From NCBI GenBank assembly GCA_905202485.1, contig CAJKRY010000008.1, forward strand, positions 20,751 to 84,750: a stretch of 64,000 nt of DNA. The letters run 5' to 3'. This DNA is from an uncultured Methanomassiliicoccus sp. (GTDB lineage: Archaea; Thermoplasmatota; Thermoplasmata; Methanomassiliicoccales; Methanomassiliicoccaceae). The notes beneath the pieces are model-generated. The model had not been told where the DNA came from and did not search any database. It saw nothing but the letters and a program-made list of their open reading frames with translations. Positions within the stretch are counted from its first letter, which is position 1. The number at the start of each line of letters is the position of its first letter. The translations under genes were made by a program, and so were the position numbers. Shown one piece after another: positions 25,052 through 34,027 of this stretch.

Positions 25052-26096
25052 AAGCAGAAAAGACGATCACATACGGATTTCCCTGGAGCGCGATATAGCC
25101 GCGTCAAAGAATTACTGGGACGAGGTAAAACTGGTGCATGAGGCGTTGCCGGAAGTGGATTTCGATGAAATTGACTGTTCCACCACAGTCCTAGGATGCA
25201 GGCTCTCTTGCCCAATCATCGTTACCGCCATAACAGGCGGGTTCCCTAAAGCAGAAGATGTCAATAGAAATCTTGCCATTGCCTGCACGAATCTCGGAAT
25301 AGGTCTGGGAGTGGGAAGCCAGAGGGCAGCATTGGAAGGGGGGGATGACAGCAGCTACAGCGTCATCAAGGAGTATGATGTGCCGCTCAAGATAGGCAAC
25401 ATCGGAGCTCCTCAGCTAATAAAACAGAAAGATAAAAGAGCCCTCACGGAAGAAGATGCACAGAAAGCAATCGAGATGATTGATGCCGACGTGCTTGCAG
25501 TCCATCTCAACTTCCTGCAAGAAATGGCTCAGCCAGAAGGAGATGTCTGCTCCGTAGGATGCTATGAAGCCATACGCTCACTGTCAAGAAATCTGCCGAT
25601 TATTGTAAAAGAAACCGGTGCGGGAATATCACACAGCACAGCCCTAAGGCTTAAGGGCATCGGCATCAGAGCACTGGACATTTCGGGAGTAAGCGGAACC
25701 AGCTTTTCCAAAGTGGAATCATTCCGATCGGAGAATATGAAAGACAAAGAAAGCGCAGAGGTAGGAAGAGTCTTCGGAGACTGGGGAATTCCAGCTCCGC
25801 TGTCTGTTCTTTCTGCCAACGTAGGCATTCCGATCATCGCAAGCGGCGGGATAATGAACGGACTGCATGCGGCAACCAGCATAGCAATGGGTGCCAGATG
25901 CGCAGGTTTAGCCCGTGCAGTTTTGAAGTACGCAGTGGAATCACCGGAAGCAGCAGAAGCATGCCTCCGCCTGATGATTAGAGAATTCAAGACTGCAATG
26001 TTTTTAACTGGATCTAAAAATATAAAAGAACTTTCAGAGAAAAGATTCTTACTGACAGGTGCCGTCAGGGAATGGGCATCATACCTGGAGGAATAA
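25038..26096 (+). CDS. fni: Isopentenyl-diphosphate delta-isomerase, type 2
   Basis: A 352-residue FMN- and NADPH-dependent IDI-2. It begins ESRKDDHIRISLERD; IVTAITGGF, LGVGSQRAAL, GNIGAPQL and IASGGIMNGLHAATSIAMGA are family motifs for flavin and phosphate binding. It interconverts IPP and DMAPP. It sits between ipk and the prenyl synthase in one operon. Confidence 0.95.
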   Translation: MKGIESRKDDHIRISLERDIAASKNYWDEVKLVHEALPEVDFDEIDCSTTVLGCRLSCPIIVTAITGGFPKAEDVNRNLAIACTNLGIGLGVGSQRAALEGGDDSSYSVIKEYDVPLKIGNIGAPQLIKQKDKRALTEEDAQKAIEMIDADVLAVHLNFLQEMAQPEGDVCSVGCYEAIRSLSRNLPIIVKETGAGISHSTALRLKGIGIRALDISGVSGTSFSKVESFRSENMKDKESAEVGRVFGDWGIPAPLSVLSANVGIPIIASGGIMNGLHAATSIAMGARCAGLARAVLKYAVESPEAAEACLRLMIREFKTAMFLTGSKNIKELSEKRFLLTGAVREWASYLEE

Positions 26097-26098
26097 AA

Positions 26099-27088
26099 AT
26101 GGACGTTTCGAACGAAATAGCTACCAGAGCTAAAATAATTAATAAGCACATAGAATCATATTTGAAAGATGTAGACAACAAAAAGCTTGGGGAAGCGATG
26201 CGCCATTATCCCTCCGCCGGAGGAAAGCGCATGCGTCCGATTCTAGCCCAGGTTGTTGCTGAAGCCGTCGGAAAGGCCGGAGACAAAGCCATACCATTCG
26301 GATGCGGCATAGAACTGATCCACAATTTCACATTGGTTCATGATGACGTTATGGACAATGACTTGGTCAGAAGGGGAATTCCAGCAGTACATGCCTTGTT
26401 TGATGTTCCCACAGCGATAATCGCCGGAGATGCCCTTTTTGCACGCGCATTCGAGGTAATCGCCGAAACCAACGTTGATCCTTCGAAGTGTCCAACCCTC
26501 ATGAAATTAGCTGCAAGGTCAATCTACCTGGTCGCAGAAGGCCAGCAGGATGACATGGATTTCGAGAATATTCCTGCCGAGCAGCTCAAGGAGGAAGACT
26601 ATCTGAAAATGGTCTGGAAAAAGACTGCCGTCCTCTTTGAATGCGCTGCCGAAGGCGGAGCAATCATCGGGCAGGGAAGCCAGGAACAGATAGAGAAGAT
26701 GAGGGAATATGCCCACATGCTCGGTATCGGATTCCAGATATGGGATGATGTTTTAGCTCTCACCGGAGACGAGAAGAGCCTGGGAAAACCAGTCGGAAAC
26801 GATATCAGAAACGGAAAGAGAACAATCATTGCCCTCCATGCACTGCACACCATGAAAGCAGACGACCCCAGAAAGGAAACTTTGCTTGCTGCTCTGGGAA
26901 ATGCCAACGCCACTGAAGAACAGATAAAAGCTGCAATCGAAGCAATTCAGGACAGCATTGAATATGCAAAGGAAGAGTCTGCAAAATGTGCCAAGAAAGC
27001 TAAAGAAGCTCTCTCATGCATCAATGACGGACCTGAAAAAGAATTTCTGATTGGACTGGTAGATTTTGCAGTGGGAAGAAGCGTTTAA
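26099..27088 (+). CDS. idsA: Geranylgeranyl diphosphate synthase
   Basis: A 329-residue trans-prenyltransferase. The first Asp-rich motif is VHDDVMDNDLVRRG, the second QIWDDVLALTGDEKSLGKP with GNDIRNGKRT. It supplies C20 (or longer) chains for archaeal ether lipids. The start is the ATG at 26099, seven bases after GGAGG, directly after the fni stop. It meets radB tail to tail with a 4-bp overlap. Confidence 0.93.
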   Translation: MDVSNEIATRAKIINKHIESYLKDVDNKKLGEAMRHYPSAGGKRMRPILAQVVAEAVGKAGDKAIPFGCGIELIHNFTLVHDDVMDNDLVRRGIPAVHALFDVPTAIIAGDALFARAFEVIAETNVDPSKCPTLMKLAARSIYLVAEGQQDDMDFENIPAEQLKEEDYLKMVWKKTAVLFECAAEGGAIIGQGSQEQIEKMREYAHMLGIGFQIWDDVLALTGDEKSLGKPVGNDIRNGKRTIIALHALHTMKADDPRKETLLAALGNANATEEQIKAAIEAIQDSIEYAKEESAKCAKKAKEALSCINDGPEKEFLIGLVDFAVGRSV

Positions 27089-27750
27089 GCTATTCCGTCT
27101 GAAGTCAAACGAAACTGGGCCGTGAGGCCTTCGGGAATGCTCCTGTGTTTAATAAGCACAACACGGCGCAGACCCACACCGGCCCTGTCAAACCTCAATA
27201 TCGACTTGGAGTTATGCATTAAAGCGTTTCCGCCGAGCGATTCGAACATGCCAGTTTCTACGTCAGTATATACTTGAGAAGTGACTAAAACGGGAATCTG
27301 CTTCTCTCTGGCGATTGACGATAATTTTTGAGACTGGCCGACCAGAGACTTTCTTTCAGAGCGTTCATCTTCTTTGCCGGTCGGTCTGTATAAAGAAGTA
27401 ATGGAATCAATGATGATCATGCCCACGCCGATGTCGCTCTGAACCATTTTGATTGCTTTGTCTACAGAGCGTTCCTGGCTGTCGAAGTTTACCACATCAA
27501 AAACCAAGAGGTTCTGCATCACAGTGTCGAAGTCTTCTCCAGCGATCTGCATCAGCCTGTCGATTGATATTCCCTCGCTGTCGATGAAGATTACTTTTTT
27601 TCCCTGCTTGATAACTTCCTTGGCTAGGATCAAACAGAGTGTTGTTTTGCCGCTGCCTGCCTCCCCGTACAGCAGTGTCATGCTGCCAGACTCAATTCCG
27701 CCGTCCAGCATTTCGTCAATAGATGCACATCCAAGAGGCAGCCTATCCAT
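27085..27750 (-). CDS. radB: DNA repair and recombination protein RadB
   Basis: A RecA-family paralogue of about 221 residues. Walker A is YGEAGSGKTTLCL near residue 30, Walker B is GMIIIDSITSLYR near 115. It lacks the N-terminal HhH domain of RadA, which identifies it as RadB. It modulates homologous recombination in euryarchaea. The start is probably MDRLPLG at 27750 rather than five codons upstream. Confidence 0.9.
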   Translation of the reverse strand: MDRLPLGCASIDEMLDGGIESGSMTLLYGEAGSGKTTLCLILAKEVIKQGKKVIFIDSEGISIDRLMQIAGEDFDTVMQNLLVFDVVNFDSQERSVDKAIKMVQSDIGVGMIIIDSITSLYRPTGKEDERSERKSLVGQSQKLSSIAREKQIPVLVTSQVYTDVETGMFESLGGNALMHNSKSILRFDRAGVGLRRVVLIKHRSIPEGLTAQFRLTSDGIA

Positions 27751-27833
27751 GATTGTCAGAAACACCCTCAGATATGATAAATTTTCGATGCAGTAAACAG
27801 CAAATTAATTATCAACATCGCATTAACCTCTGT

Positions 27834-28448
27834 GTGGAAATAATAAGGCGCGGCGCAGAAGCAGAGATCAGCAGAGATCTCTGGATGGAAAGAGACGTAA
27901 TCATAAAGAATAGAGTTCCTAAAGCCTACAGGCATCCTGCACTTGACATCTCTTTGAGGGCATCACGCACAAGAAATGAAGCCCGGCTGATCAGGGATGC
28001 CCGGATTCTCGGAGTTCCTACACCGATCATATATGAAATTGATGAAACCGAAGCCAAGCTGGTAATGGAAGAAATCAAAGGTGAGCGTGTAAAAGATGTG
28101 CTGGAAACTGCCGATAAAGAAACTTCAGATAATATCTGTCGCCAAATCGGAAAAATAATCGCTGCGCTTCATGCCGGGGAGATTGTACACGGAGACCTTA
28201 CCACATCCAATATGATCGTCTACAGCGGAGTCGTTTACCTGATTGATTTTTCACTTGGGTCAAGAAACGCAAAAATAGAAGAGATGGGGGTCGATCTCCA
28301 TCTGCTTAAGGAAGCATTCCAATCTGCACATTCTGAAAAGTTGGATTTGTTTGATGTAATTATAGAAGAATACAGCCTTAATTTCAAAAACAGCAGAGAT
28401 GTGCTGAAGAAAATGAAAGAAATCGAAGGCAGAGGACGATACACATGA
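27834..28448 (+). CDS. bud32: KEOPS kinase/ATPase Bud32
   Basis: A small atypical kinase of about 204 residues: RRGAEAEISRDLW (ATP site), VIIKNRVPKAYRHPALD, the catalytic HGDLTTSNMIV and metal-binding YLIDFSLGSR. As part of KEOPS with Kae1 it supports t6A formation on tRNA. It stands alone here, whereas many euryarchaea fuse Kae1 and Bud32. GTG at 27834 matches the family N-terminus; the frame extends 27 codons upstream, across the RadB promoter. Confidence 0.9.
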   Translation: MEIIRRGAEAEISRDLWMERDVIIKNRVPKAYRHPALDISLRASRTRNEARLIRDARILGVPTPIIYEIDETEAKLVMEEIKGERVKDVLETADKETSDNICRQIGKIIAALHAGEIVHGDLTTSNMIVYSGVVYLIDFSLGSRNAKIEEMGVDLHLLKEAFQSAHSEKLDLFDVIIEEYSLNFKNSRDVLKKMKEIEGRGRYT

Positions 28449-29005
28449 AGCTTCAGGTGGTTACTTCAAACATCGGAAAACTGAATGAGTTCCGTGCTGT
28501 TCTTCCTGGCATTGAGATCATTCACAATGACGAAGACTGCTACGAGATACAGGCGGACACTTTGGAAGAGGTTGTTGTTTCCTGTATAAACCAGCTGCTA
28601 ATAAAAGGCCTAAATAATTTTATACTGGATGATTCCGGATTGTTTGTCGACGGCCTAGATGGTTTTCCAGGCGTGTATTCTTCCTATGTACTGAGAACGA
28701 TCGGCAACGAAGGCCTTCTGAAGCTTATGGAAAATGTGCCGGACAGAACTGCCAGATTCAAATCCTGCATCGGAGCACACATCGGATCTCATACAATCAT
28801 AGCACACGGTGAATGCCAGGGAAGTATTGCTTTTACACAGAAAGGAAACGGCGGCTTCGGCTTTGATCCGGTTTTTATTCCTGACGGGTACGATATGACT
28901 TTTGCAGAGCTGCCTCTGGAAGAAAAGAATAAGATTTCACACCGCGGGAATTCCATAAGGTCATTTGCCAAACAGTTTGAAGAGATTTTTCAATCATCTG
29001 AGTGA
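28445..29005 (+). CDS. rdgB: Non-canonical purine NTP pyrophosphatase (RdgB/HAM1)
   Basis: A 186-residue ITPase. VVTSNIGKLNEF opens the fold, LDDSGLFVDGLDGFPGVYSS holds the active-site acids, and GNGGFGFDPVFIPDGYDMTFAEL is the specificity segment. It hydrolyses ITP and XTP to keep them out of nucleic acids. Coupled to bud32 by a 4-bp overlap. Confidence 0.95.
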   Translation: MKLQVVTSNIGKLNEFRAVLPGIEIIHNDEDCYEIQADTLEEVVVSCINQLLIKGLNNFILDDSGLFVDGLDGFPGVYSSYVLRTIGNEGLLKLMENVPDRTARFKSCIGAHIGSHTIIAHGECQGSIAFTQKGNGGFGFDPVFIPDGYDMTFAELPLEEKNKISHRGNSIRSFAKQFEEIFQSSE

Positions 29006-29042
29006 ATATTTTATCTATTGCTTGAACACACAATAGATTATT

Positions 29043-29999
29043 GTGAAACTCACAGACAGGAGGATAGTTGTAACGGGATGCTCCGGCTTCATCGCCAGTC
29101 ATCTGGTTGAAAAACTGATTGATCTGGGTAACGAAGTCATAGGCATTGATAATTTTTCTGCCGGCAGAAAAGAATTCATGTCGCGCGTAGAAGGGAATGA
29201 GAAGTTTACATTTGTGGAAGGTGACTTGAGAACAATGAATCTCAATCAGTTGTTCCAGGATGTAGATATTGTATGCCACATGGCTGCCAATCCCGATGTC
29301 AGGATCGGAGCTGAAAATACTTCGGTGCATTTTGATCAGAATATTATGGTGACATATAGGATTCTGGAAGCCATGAAGAACTGCAAAGTAGGCTGTATTT
29401 TATTTCCGTCTACATCTGCAATATACGGCGAAACAACAATAGTTCCGACCAAAGAGGATTACGGACCTCTTATTCCCATATCGCTGTATGGAGCCTCTAA
29501 ACTGTCCTGCGAGGCTTTGATCGATTCATACTGCAATACATTTGATATCAACGGCGTGATCTGGAGATTTGCTAATGTGGTGGGTACTCGCTCAACGCAT
29601 AATGTTCTTCATGATTTTATAAGAAAATTAAATGAAGACCCTGCTAAACTTGAGATTCTGGGGACTCCTCCTGGAACCTGGAAATCATACATACATGTAA
29701 GCGACTGCGTCGATGCCATGATTGCCAGCGCTCAGAAAAATAGCGATTTGGTAGGAATATACAACATAGGCTCCAAAGACTCAATTTCAGTATTAGATAT
29801 TGCAGATATTACAGTCAAAGAAATGGGACTATGTGACGTAAAGTATGTGTGGAGCGGAGGAGTAAAGGGCGGAGGCTGGAACGGAGACGTTAAAAGAATG
29901 CTTCTTTCGATAGATAAAATATCAAATTTGGGCTGGCAACCTAAGTTGGGAAGCGCCGAAGCAATAGGCCGCGCTGTTAGAGAAATTATCGCAAAGTAA
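29043..29999 (+). CDS. NAD-dependent sugar-nucleotide epimerase (GalE-like)
   Basis: A 318-residue extended short-chain dehydrogenase. The dinucleotide motif is VTGCSGFIASHLVEKL at residues 10-25, with the catalytic STSAIYG and YGASKLSCEAL (Tyr/Lys pair) near 150. It resembles UDP-glucose 4-epimerases, but the exact sugar is not set. Start is GTG. It is the last chromosomal gene before the tRNA and provirus. Confidence 0.85.
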   Translation: MKLTDRRIVVTGCSGFIASHLVEKLIDLGNEVIGIDNFSAGRKEFMSRVEGNEKFTFVEGDLRTMNLNQLFQDVDIVCHMAANPDVRIGAENTSVHFDQNIMVTYRILEAMKNCKVGCILFPSTSAIYGETTIVPTKEDYGPLIPISLYGASKLSCEALIDSYCNTFDINGVIWRFANVVGTRSTHNVLHDFIRKLNEDPAKLEILGTPPGTWKSYIHVSDCVDAMIASAQKNSDLVGIYNIGSKDSISVLDIADITVKEMGLCDVKYVWSGGVKGGGWNGDVKRMLLSIDKISNLGWQPKLGSAEAIGRAVREIIAK

Positions 30000-30042
30000 C
30001 GCAAAGTTTATTGATAAGTTCGTTATCTTCGGTCTCAACACA

Positions 30043-30120
30043 GGGTCTGTGGGGTAGCTTGGTCCATCCTTCGAGCTTTGGGAGTTCGAGACCCCGATTC
30101 GAATTCGGGCAGACCCACCA
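30043..30120 (+). tRNA. tRNA-Pro(TGG), provirus integration site
   Basis: Acceptor arms GGGTCTG/CAGACCC, anticodon stem CGAGC/GTTCG with loop TTTGGGA (anticodon TGG at 30079-30081), and T-arm CCCGA-TTCGAAT-TCGGG are present. The CCA is encoded at 30118-30120. The integrase stop codon begins at the very next base. The gene remains intact because the incoming element restores its 3' end. Confidence 0.93.
30090..30120. other. Likely attL within tRNA-Pro 3' half
   Basis: The T-arm and acceptor end of tRNA-Pro form the edge of the provirus: host genes end at 29999 and virus genes begin at 30121. Tyrosine integrases of archaeal viruses normally target this half of a tRNA. The matching attR copy is not in the window, so the exact core cannot be defined. 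Confidence 0.7.
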
Positions 30121-31311
30121 TTACGCATATCCAGGATCCCATTTTGGTTTTTCAATCAAAGGGGAATTGCCGGAACTGATGATCACTTCGGGCGCCACAT
30201 TGGCAGCGGCTTGTCGGAGCTTTGCTTTTGTGACTGTGGTCACCTGTTCCTGCGAGTGCTTCGCGTAGTGCTTGTGCAACGTCTCTTCCGTATGCCCCAT
30301 GTTGGCTGCAACATAAGCGTCGGGCACGCCTCGGTCAAGTGAGATCTGGGCATACGTTCTTCTACATTTTTGTACATTTAATTGAATTCCTAGTTCCTGG
30401 ACAACTATATTCTTGTAAATTGTTAAGCGGTTTTCGGACATTTCCTCGCCGTTGTGATCCGAATTTGGATCTCCCGTTACCGGAAACATCAGATCTGATT
30501 CAACGTGTATCCTCTGCAGCCATCGCTCCCGCGCATGCAGAAAGCGGTGCAGGAAAGGAATGCCGTCTGGGATTATTGTTGTGTCCCGAGGCATCCCGTA
30601 ATCGCCGAGTCCTTTGACCTGCTGAATGTGAATAATTTGCTGATCGAGGTGGACATCGTAGACTTTAAGAGCTCTTAACTCAAGAGATCTGCAGCTTGCG
30701 CAGATTGATGTGATGACCAGCCCGTATGCAATCATTCTTTGCCAATCATCGATATCTACAGTAGCTGCAGCTGCAAGGATTGTCTCAACGTCATGTGAGT
30801 TAAGGCTTGGCAGCATGGTTGTGGATGTGGATGGAAAAAGAGAGGGGTATTTGAGTTTGAATTTTGTAACTGCGTTATTGTCACAATATACCAGGATCTT
30901 CTCTAATTTGTCTAACAGTCGGCGGATATAGATCTCGGTTAGATCTCCTTCTCTTGTTTCTCCGTCCCTCCAGCATCCAACGATCTGGAGGATATCTTCG
31001 GCAGTCATTTTGGAAGGATTGGCCGTTGAGATCCTTTCGAGATCGTGAAGGTACTGAACGTCTTTTGCAATGAGTTTTAACTTTCTTGCTAGATCTTTGT
31101 AAGTCGACTCTGCTATAGCTCCGTGAGCCATTAACCCTAGGAATTCATTAACGGCAGCTAAGAATGGATAACGCCCCGTAGAACGCTTCCCCCTAGGTCT
31201 GCCTGTTTTCTTTTTGCCCGATTTAGATTTGGTATTGAGACGTGCAGAAGCATTGCTGCTCTTGCGGTTGGTGGCATTTGTACCGCCGCCTGCGGTATCT
31301 GCACGTCGCAT
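30121..31311 (-). CDS. int: Provirus tyrosine recombinase/integrase
   Basis: A 396-residue integrase. A basic, low-complexity N-terminus (residues 10-46) precedes a SAM-like core-binding domain and the catalytic domain. The likely catalytic set is R208 (CRSLELRAL), K233, R317 (QKCRRTYAQ), H340 (NMGHTEETL) and nucleophile Y349 (HKHYAKHS). It would integrate and excise the provirus at tRNA-Pro. The gene ends flush with the attachment site, so it is not split by integration. Confidence 0.93.
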   Translation of the reverse strand: MRRADTAGGGTNATNRKSSNASARLNTKSKSGKKKTGRPRGKRSTGRYPFLAAVNEFLGLMAHGAIAESTYKDLARKLKLIAKDVQYLHDLERISTANPSKMTAEDILQIVGCWRDGETREGDLTEIYIRRLLDKLEKILVYCDNNAVTKFKLKYPSLFPSTSTTMLPSLNSHDVETILAAAATVDIDDWQRMIAYGLVITSICASCRSLELRALKVYDVHLDQQIIHIQQVKGLGDYGMPRDTTIIPDGIPFLHRFLHARERWLQRIHVESDLMFPVTGDPNSDHNGEEMSENRLTIYKNIVVQELGIQLNVQKCRRTYAQISLDRGVPDAYVAANMGHTEETLHKHYAKHSQEQVTTVTKAKLRQAAANVAPEVIISSGNSPLIEKPKWDPGYA

Positions 31312-31317
31312 AAAAAA

Positions 31318-31623
31318 TCACTCCTCTTCGTCCTCGTTGTGGAGATCTCTTAAATCAAAATAGTCCTCAAAGATGGGGATCGCCTCTTCCCCTTTTGTCA
31401 AGATCTTATAGAGTGTCCCGTCGAGGAGCATTTTTACGATCACAGAGTAAGCGATTCTCCGGATCCGCAGATTGAGACAAGACGGGCACAGGTTGTCCAC
31501 CTCGTAAACCTCTCCGCACAGATCGCACACTCCTGATTTTAGGAGAGAAGTTCCGGATTTGAATCCGACACCTCCCTCCATGTGTGCTCGTTCACGAGGA
31601 GATCTAGACCGTGCTTTAGTCAT
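31318..31623 (-). CDS. Provirus zinc-binding protein
   Basis: A 101-residue protein with two CxxC motifs (VCDLCGEVYEV and LCPSCLNLRIRR) and an acidic tail (HNEDEEE). It lies 6 bp upstream of the integrase start, so it may be co-expressed with it. Such small zinc proteins in archaeal viruses are often DNA-binding regulators or excision factors; none of this is shown by the sequence. Confidence 0.65.
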   Translation of the reverse strand: MTKARSRSPRERAHMEGGVGFKSGTSLLKSGVCDLCGEVYEVDNLCPSCLNLRIRRIAYSVIVKMLLDGTLYKILTKGEEAIPIFEDYFDLRDLHNEDEEE

Positions 31624-31727
31624 TCCTTCCTCGCCCTACGGCAAAAGAGAAGAAGGCAGAATGACATGGTGATGAGACTCAAGCACACAATGCAGTATGC
31701 AAGCAGCTCACTCATCATGTCCATCAT
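31620..31727 (-). CDS. Small single-helix membrane protein (35 aa)
   Basis: A short frame, MMDMMSELLAYCIVCLSLIT and on to FCRRARKE, with one hydrophobic helix and a positive C-terminus. A GGAGG ribosome site ends three to six bases before the two candidate ATGs (31727, 31724). Its stop overlaps the start of the next gene by ATGA. It is too short for standard gene finders. Function unknown. Confidence 0.5.
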   Translation of the reverse strand: MMDMMSELLAYCIVCLSLITMSFCLLLFCRRARKE

Positions 31728-31872
31728 CTGCCTCCTTGCTGCAGTCTTCTCCAAATGAGTCTAGGCCGTTAACATCATGAACCGCTCTTATGTGCGCTTG
31801 CAGATTCACGTTTGAGCCGTAACATTGTCGACAAAACCTGCATTCGAATTTTCGTTTTGGCGGTTTATGCAT
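31708..31872 (-). CDS. C2H2 zinc-finger protein (54 aa)
   Basis: A short frame with the pattern C-x2-C-x12-H-x4-H in FECRFCRQCYGSNVNLQAHI followed by RAVH, a single classical zinc finger with an acidic tail. The ATG at 31872 overlaps the stop of the preceding gene by 8 bp, the same spacing as other genes here. Single C2H2 fingers are common regulators in archaeal viruses. Confidence 0.65.
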   Translation of the reverse strand: MHKPPKRKFECRFCRQCYGSNVNLQAHIRAVHDVNGLDSFGEDCSKEADDGHDE

Positions 31873-32419
31873 AATCTTTCTCCCTCTTTGCCATGTCCGC
31901 TGCGGTCGGGTAGATCCCTTCCGGGAGATCTTCCGTTTTTACCTTTTTCTTCCTGCCCCGTTTTTTAGGAGTGTCGTCTGTGGTAGTGAGTGAGATCGTT
32001 GGACGTCCTTCCACTACTGATACGTCCGTGACTTTCAGTCCTCCAACGTCTCCCAGATCTTCTACTTTTTTAGCAACGGCTTCGAAGAGATTGCTTTTAT
32101 TTTCTTCGCTGCGGTCTTCATCATCAGAACTCACTTCATTTGTTTCATCATTGAAAAAATCTAGAGATTGTACACCTGCAGGCGGTACAATTGCCTTCCT
32201 ATCTTGTATGAGCAATTTACCTTTTACTTGTTCAAGATTTTCTTTATATTTTACAATGGGTTTTGAGATCTTGTCAAATTCTTCACGTATGTCTAACTCA
32301 TCTAGACAATCTGTCAAAACACTTTTCATTTGAACAAGTGCTTCATCCAGGAATATTTCCTCGACTAAACACAGCTTATCATATAATTTTAAAAATTTTG
32401 TTGATTCTTCATCCACCAT
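31865..32419 (-). CDS. Provirus early protein, function unknown
   Basis: About 184 residues from the ATG at 32419. The N-terminal half looks helical (LYDKLCLVEEIFLDEALVQM). The middle is acidic and the tail basic (KKRGRKKKVKTE), like an AT-hook or nucleic-acid tail. A GTG four codons upstream is less likely because the previous stop overlaps it. No family recognised. Confidence 0.6.
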   Translation of the reverse strand: MVDEESTKFLKLYDKLCLVEEIFLDEALVQMKSVLTDCLDELDIREEFDKISKPIVKYKENLEQVKGKLLIQDRKAIVPPAGVQSLDFFNDETNEVSSDDEDRSEENKSNLFEAVAKKVEDLGDVGGLKVTDVSVVEGRPTISLTTTDDTPKKRGRKKKVKTEDLPEGIYPTAADMAKREKDYA

Positions 32420-32420
32420 C

Positions 32421-32618
32421 TTAACATCCACTCCTCATTTTATTTTCATATCTCAGTTTTTTCATATTTGTAAGTAAATTAGAGACCTTGACGATCTCTG
32501 AGTTATTGTAGAATTTAGAGCGTTTAAGACAGGCCAGATAACATTCTAGAGCATCAATCAATAGTTGAATAGTCTCTTGCTTTAATTTTAGATACGTATT
32601 AATCCTCTCCTGAAACAA
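32421..32618 (-). CDS. Small helical provirus protein
   Basis: A 65-residue mostly helical protein. The annotated start is TTG at 32618 and overlaps the ASCH gene by 20 bp; the true start is uncertain. It is part of the leftward early operon. No known family. Confidence 0.5.
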   Translation of the reverse strand: MFQERINTYLKLKQETIQLLIDALECYLACLKRSKFYNNSEIVKVSNLLTNMKKLRYENKMRSGC

Positions 32619-32964
32619 AATCTTTCCATTCGATGACAGTAAAATATTCTGTCATGTAGTTGGGGCCGTATTTCTTCTCAAAATACTCGAACATCTGGCT
32701 TAATGAATCGAAGCCGTCTGACTTGTAAAGCGCTGCAAGATCATCAGCTGACATGTAAGCAAATCTTACGTCTCTTAAGCTCTTGAGTTCAGCACGGCCG
32801 ATCAGCTTCATATTTGGCTGCCTGGGATGCTCATATAAGTGGAGGCCGCATCTCTGCAGCTGCTCCTTTGTTTTATCAGACAGTTTGGGCCTGATCGTTG
32901 TTGTCTTCTTGCCAGATCTGATGTTCTCTTTGGCATTAGGGACGGTGAACCCAATCATCACCAT
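32599..32964 (-). CDS. ASCH-domain (PUA-like) protein
   Basis: A 121-residue protein with the ASCH pattern: a strand with SGKKTTTIR near residue 17, then KLIGRAELKSLRDVRF, and EYFTVIEWKDF at the end. ASCH proteins bind RNA or modified nucleosides; some cleave N4-acetylcytidine. In viruses they may handle modified bases. The fold call is by pattern, the function is open. Confidence 0.65.
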   Translation of the reverse strand: MVMIGFTVPNAKENIRSGKKTTTIRPKLSDKTKEQLQRCGLHLYEHPRQPNMKLIGRAELKSLRDVRFAYMSADDLAALYKSDGFDSLSQMFEYFEKKYGPNYMTEYFTVIEWKDFVSGED

Positions 32965-33600
32965 TCAGGCCACCCCCGAACAGTCGATCAGGTACGTTCT
33001 CCAGCCCGCATACTTCTTACCAATGTCTCCAATCTTGCGTTCAGCCGTCCCTTCGATGAGATAATACCTCTTTCCCATCTTAGTTATATAGCACCCCTTT
33101 GGAGCGTCCAGATCATCTTCAGAGATACACGCTACACAGTGATTGGTTTTGTCAGATCCTTTCGGCCTTTCAACGAACACTAGATGAGCACTCATCCCGC
33201 AGCGGATGAGCATTGTTACTATGCACACTGCGGAGTCCTCGCAGTCCATCTTGCAGGTTCTGAGGCTGCCATACAGCGTTTTGACATCGTCTCCGGAAGG
33301 GTACCTGTCATCACGCGTATAAGGCATAGAATGAACAAAAGCCAGTATTGTTTTGATCTTATCCGGCTTTGACATTTTATCCAACCCCAGAAATTTGGCT
33401 AAAGCTGCAGCTGCATCGGAATCGGAGACAACGGACTGAGCGTACTCGTTGATCGTGTCTGCATGATTGGACACAAGCTCACCGTCAAGCGGCTCCTGCT
33501 TGTATACTCGTATCTTTCCATTGTACACAAATATGATATATTTTGAAACAAGGAATGATATCTGATTTAGGATTCGATTGATTGATCGAATAAAGCTCAT
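32965..33600 (-). CDS. Transglutaminase-like cysteine protease-fold protein
   Basis: About 211 residues from ATG 33600, which directly follows the previous stop. The core matches the transglutaminase-like superfamily: Cys in LRTCKMDCEDSAVCIVTMLI, His in KTNHCVACIS, and a final Asp/Glu in YLIEGT. The N-terminus has one hydrophobic stretch (ILNQISFLVSKYIIFVY), so it may be membrane-linked. Possible roles are peptide cleavage or modification during infection. Confidence 0.65.
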   Translation of the reverse strand: MSFIRSINRILNQISFLVSKYIIFVYNGKIRVYKQEPLDGELVSNHADTINEYAQSVVSDSDAAAALAKFLGLDKMSKPDKIKTILAFVHSMPYTRDDRYPSGDDVKTLYGSLRTCKMDCEDSAVCIVTMLIRCGMSAHLVFVERPKGSDKTNHCVACISEDDLDAPKGCYITKMGKRYYLIEGTAERKIGDIGKKYAGWRTYLIDCSGVA

Positions 33601-33602
33601 AA

Positions 33603-33800
33603 TCAGCGCCCCCTCAGCATGACTAAGGCATGAAATAGTGGAAAGTTGCAGCTCCTGCAATCTCCAAGTGTACACTTACATTTGCAGAGTGTGCAGATAT
33701 GATTGTCAGCGAGATATCTCCCATCTGCAGAGGGCTTTGCAAGGTCATCTGCAATGTAATCAGCACTTGAGTTTGCAGGGACGCTAATATAATCCTTCAT
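33603..33800 (-). CDS. Small Cys-rich provirus protein
   Basis: A 65-residue protein with the cluster HICTLCKCKCTLGDCRSC, six cysteines in 16 residues, likely to bind zinc. It overlaps the next upstream gene by 4 bp in the early operon. Function unknown. Confidence 0.6.
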   Translation of the reverse strand: MKDYISVPANSSADYIADDLAKPSADGRYLADNHICTLCKCKCTLGDCRSCNFPLFHALVMLRGR

Positions 33801-34027
33801 TTGCTTCCCCCCTTTACAAGACCCAGCTCTTCCGCGTAGGCGGTGGAATTAGCTGCAGCTGCAATCTTATCATTTAGTTCTTCAAATGTCCGGAAATACA
33901 GCTTGTATCTGCAGTTAGCCGGCCCAACTTCTACGCTTTGAAGAGGTGCATCGTACTCATCTGATGTTGTGACTGTCACGCTGCAGCCTGCTGCAATGAG
34001 ATCCTTAATTGATTCCTTATCGATCAC
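33797..34027 (-). CDS. Provirus early protein, unknown
   Basis: A 76-residue protein with GTG start at 34027 that overlaps the stop of the gene upstream (GTGA). Mixed alpha/beta composition; no family recognised. Confidence 0.55.
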   Translation of the reverse strand: MIDKESIKDLIAAGCSVTVTTSDEYDAPLQSVEVGPANCRYKLYFRTFEELNDKIAAAANSTAYAEELGLVKGGSK